From: Acidobacteriota bacterium | Lineage (GTDB): Bacteria; Acidobacteriota; Vicinamibacteria; Vicinamibacterales; Fen-181 | Direction of reading: 5' to 3' | Length of the DNA: 6,466 nucleotides | Assembly (NCBI GenBank): GCA_003157675.1 | Contig: PMKG01000455.1 | Span: 309 to 6,774 of the forward strand | Part shown: piece after piece, positions 5,197 to 6,466 of the stretch | Numbering within the stretch: position 1 is the stretch's first letter | Layout: the number at the start of each line of letters is the position of its first letter | Made by a program: the position numbers and the translations under genes | The notes under the pieces: model-generated | Told to the model about the DNA's origin: nothing | The model's input: only the letters and a program-made list of their open reading frames with translations | Databases searched by the model: none

Positions 5197-5862
5197 GTGA
5201 TCCCGCTGCGCGACGTCATCCCCTCCCGGACCACGCCGGCTGTCACCATCGGGATCATCGCCGCAAACGCGCTCGCCTTCTGGTTCGAACTGTCGCTCCC
5301 GGGCTCGGCCCGTCAGGTTCTCATCCGCGACTACGGGATCGTCCCGGCCGCCTTCGCGTGGCCGACGCTCCTGTCGTCGATGTTCCTGCACGGCGGGTGG
5401 CTCCACGTCATCGGGAACATGTGGTTCCTGTGGATCTTCGGCGACAACGTCGAGGACCGGCTCGGTCACGGCCGCTACCTGGTCTTCTACCTGCTATGTG
5501 GCGTCGTCGCGGGGCTCGCGCAGGCGCTGGTCAACCCCGGTTCGTACATGCCCACAATCGGGGCGAGCGGCGCGATTGCGGGCGTGATGGGCGCCTACTT
5601 CGTACTCTACCCGCGCTCGCGGGTGCTCACCCTGATCTGGCTGATCGTCTTCGTGGACATCATCGAGATCCCCGCGGTGCTCTTCCTGGGATTCTGGTTC
5701 CTGATGCAGCTGTTCAGCGGCGTCGGGTCGGTGGCCCAGACGGCCGGCAACCACGGAGGCGTCGCGTTCTGGGCGCACGTGGCCGGGTTCCTCTTCGGCA
5801 TCGCGGCCGTGTTCGTCTTCCGCCGCTCGGAGCGCCAGCGCGTGGAGTGGTGGCACGAGTAG
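5197..5862 (+). CDS. Rhomboid family intramembrane serine protease
   Basis: This 221-residue membrane protein starts at GTG 5197. That start gives MIPLRDVIPSRTTPAV, the usual N-terminus of this bacterial rhomboid subgroup (IPLRD followed by the first helix). An in-frame ATG at 5146 lies upstream of the -10 box and is rejected. The catalytic dyad is visible: Ser124 in GASGAIAGVMGAY and His194 in FWAHVAGFLFG. HVIGNMWFLWIFGDNVED (from about residue 70) carries the HxxxN motif of helix 2 whose side chains stabilise the oxyanion. About six helices are present, the normal core size, with a short basic tail. It cleaves transmembrane segments of membrane proteins in the inner membrane; the substrate is unknown. 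The gap to the lon gene is 54 bases with its own -10-like box, so the two proteases may be read separately. Confidence 0.95.
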   Translation: MIPLRDVIPSRTTPAVTIGIIAANALAFWFELSLPGSARQVLIRDYGIVPAAFAWPTLLSSMFLHGGWLHVIGNMWFLWIFGDNVEDRLGHGRYLVFYLLCGVVAGLAQALVNPGSYMPTIGASGAIAGVMGAYFVLYPRSRVLTLIWLIVFVDIIEIPAVLFLGFWFLMQLFSGVGSVAQTAGNHGGVAFWAHVAGFLFGIAAVFVFRRSERQRVEWWHE

Positions 5863-5901
5863 CACGGCCGCATGGCGCGGGGCAGGTTGTGAAGATGACT
5901 G

Positions 5902-5910
5902 TGCGAGAAT
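5902..5910 (+). promoter_or_regulatory. Extended -10-like element before lon
   Basis: TGC directly followed by GAGAAT resembles an extended -10 element (four of six bases match TATAAT). It ends six bases before ATG 5917, the same spacing as before yacG and the rhomboid gene. The six bases GAGGAT hold a GAGG that lies only two bases from the ATG, too close for a normal Shine-Dalgarno. This is the weakest of the three boxes. Confidence 0.4.
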
Positions 5911-5916
5911 GAGGAT

Positions 5917-6466
5917 ATGGCGACCATTCCGTCAATCCAGCTGCCGGCCGAAGTGCCGGTGCTCCCGCTCCGCCGCAGCGTTCTGTTTCCGCTGACGCTC
6001 CAGCCGCTCGCCGCCGACCGGCCGGTTTCGGTCGAGTCGGTGCACCGCGCGCTCGGCGCGGACCGGATGCTGTTCCTGACGCTGGAGCGCGAGGAGGTGG
6101 AGGATCCCCAGCCGGGCGACGTCAGCGAGATCGGCACGGTGGGGATCATCCGCCAGATGGCGAAGTCCTCCACCGGCGTGCACGTCATCATCGAGGGCGT
6201 CGCGCGGGCCGCGGGCGTCGTCTCGCGGACCGGCATGGTGATGACCGCGGCGATCACCGCGCGGCCCGAGGAGGTCGAGCAGACGCTCGAAGTGGACGCC
6301 TACGTCAGGAGCCTCAAGGAGCTCATCGACCGCGCGATGACCCTGACGTCGGGGCTCTCGCAGGAACTGCGGGCGATGGTGATGAGCATCGACGACCCGC
6401 TCCGCCTGGCGTACCTGCTCGGCAGCCTGCTCGACATGAAGCCCGAGGACAAGCAGAAGCTGCTCG
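5917..6466 (+). CDS. lon: ATP-dependent protease Lon, N-terminal LON domain (5' part only)
   Basis: The frame is open from ATG 5917 to the window end, showing 183 codons of a protein usually near 800 aa. The N-terminus has the LON substrate-recognition domain: VPVLPLRRSVLFPLTLQPL (about residues 13-31), then MLFLTLEREEVEDP, then DVSEIGTVGIIRQM and HVIIEGVARA, which is the usual beta-strand order. The following part is helical, with SGLSQELRAMV (about 146-156) and DDPLRLAYLLGSLLDM, as in the helical region that leads to the AAA+ domain. The ATPase Walker motifs and the Ser-Lys dyad of full Lon lie beyond the window. Lon degrades misfolded and regulatory proteins in the cytoplasm. A stand-alone LON-domain protein is possible but less likely, given the good match to the N-terminus and helical region of Lon. 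Confidence 0.88.
   Translation, partial: MATIPSIQLPAEVPVLPLRRSVLFPLTLQPLAADRPVSVESVHRALGADRMLFLTLEREEVEDPQPGDVSEIGTVGIIRQMAKSSTGVHVIIEGVARAAGVVSRTGMVMTAAITARPEEVEQTLEVDAYVRSLKELIDRAMTLTSGLSQELRAMVMSIDDPLRLAYLLGSLLDMKPEDKQKLL

Noticed and set aside
3803..5200. A 465-codon open frame on the plus strand opposite the porin gene
   Set aside because: Its translation is Arg/Val/Glu-rich with no recognisable domain, and the opposite strand encodes a complete exported barrel protein with promoter and ribosome site. It is an antisense shadow of high G+C coding sequence.
4488..5912. A 474-codon plus-strand frame spanning the porin gene, the divergent promoters and the rhomboid gene
   Set aside because: It crosses both promoters and runs out of frame through the clear rhomboid gene; its product is low-complexity Arg/Ala/Gly. 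It is a shadow frame.

Overview
The window is strongly G+C-rich, with third codon positions dominated by G/C, so long antisense shadow frames are everywhere. It reads as ordinary chromosome of a Gram-negative (two-membrane) bacterium: there is an outer-membrane beta-barrel protein with a terminal Phe, exported proteins with Sec signal peptides, and housekeeping genes (phoU, yacG, lon). The gene styles and the heptanucleotide intergenic repeats remind me of Acidobacteriota (Vicinamibacteria-like), but that is an impression, not a demonstration. There are no mobile elements, CRISPR arrays, tRNAs or rRNAs that I can see, and no gene-free stretch longer than about 120 bases.

Layout, left to right. 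Plus strand: the 3' half of phoU (1-357); a 60-base gap with a short GC hairpin and a -10-like box; yacG, a 58-residue zinc-ribbon protein (418-594); and, overlapping it by 11 bases, a secreted M28-family metalloenzyme that looks like a glutaminyl cyclase (584-1510). These converge with a minus-strand block: a porin-like outer-membrane protein (5110-3794), a zinc/manganese-type ABC substrate-binding protein ZnuA (3682-2750), its permease ZnuB (2736-1897) and a small zinc-ribbon membrane protein (1889-1464). The last gene overlaps the M28 gene tail to tail by 47 bases. Divergent from the porin, on the plus strand, are a rhomboid intramembrane serine protease (5197-5862) and the N-terminal LON domain of the Lon protease (5917 to the window end).

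How the genes may work together: the minus-strand block looks like one metal-uptake operon, with an outer-membrane channel, a periplasmic binding protein and an inner-membrane permease, ending in a zinc-ribbon protein of unknown role. No ABC ATPase gene is present in it, so the ATPase must come from elsewhere.

Three points deserve a second look. First, yacG, the rhomboid gene and lon each have a -10-like hexamer ending exactly six bases before the start codon, which predicts leaderless mRNAs. Second, the 111-base porin-znuA spacer is almost entirely made of two arrays of 7-bp repeats separated by a 10-bp palindrome. Third, the ZnuA-like protein lacks the His-rich loop and seems to lack the usual C-terminal Asp ligand.
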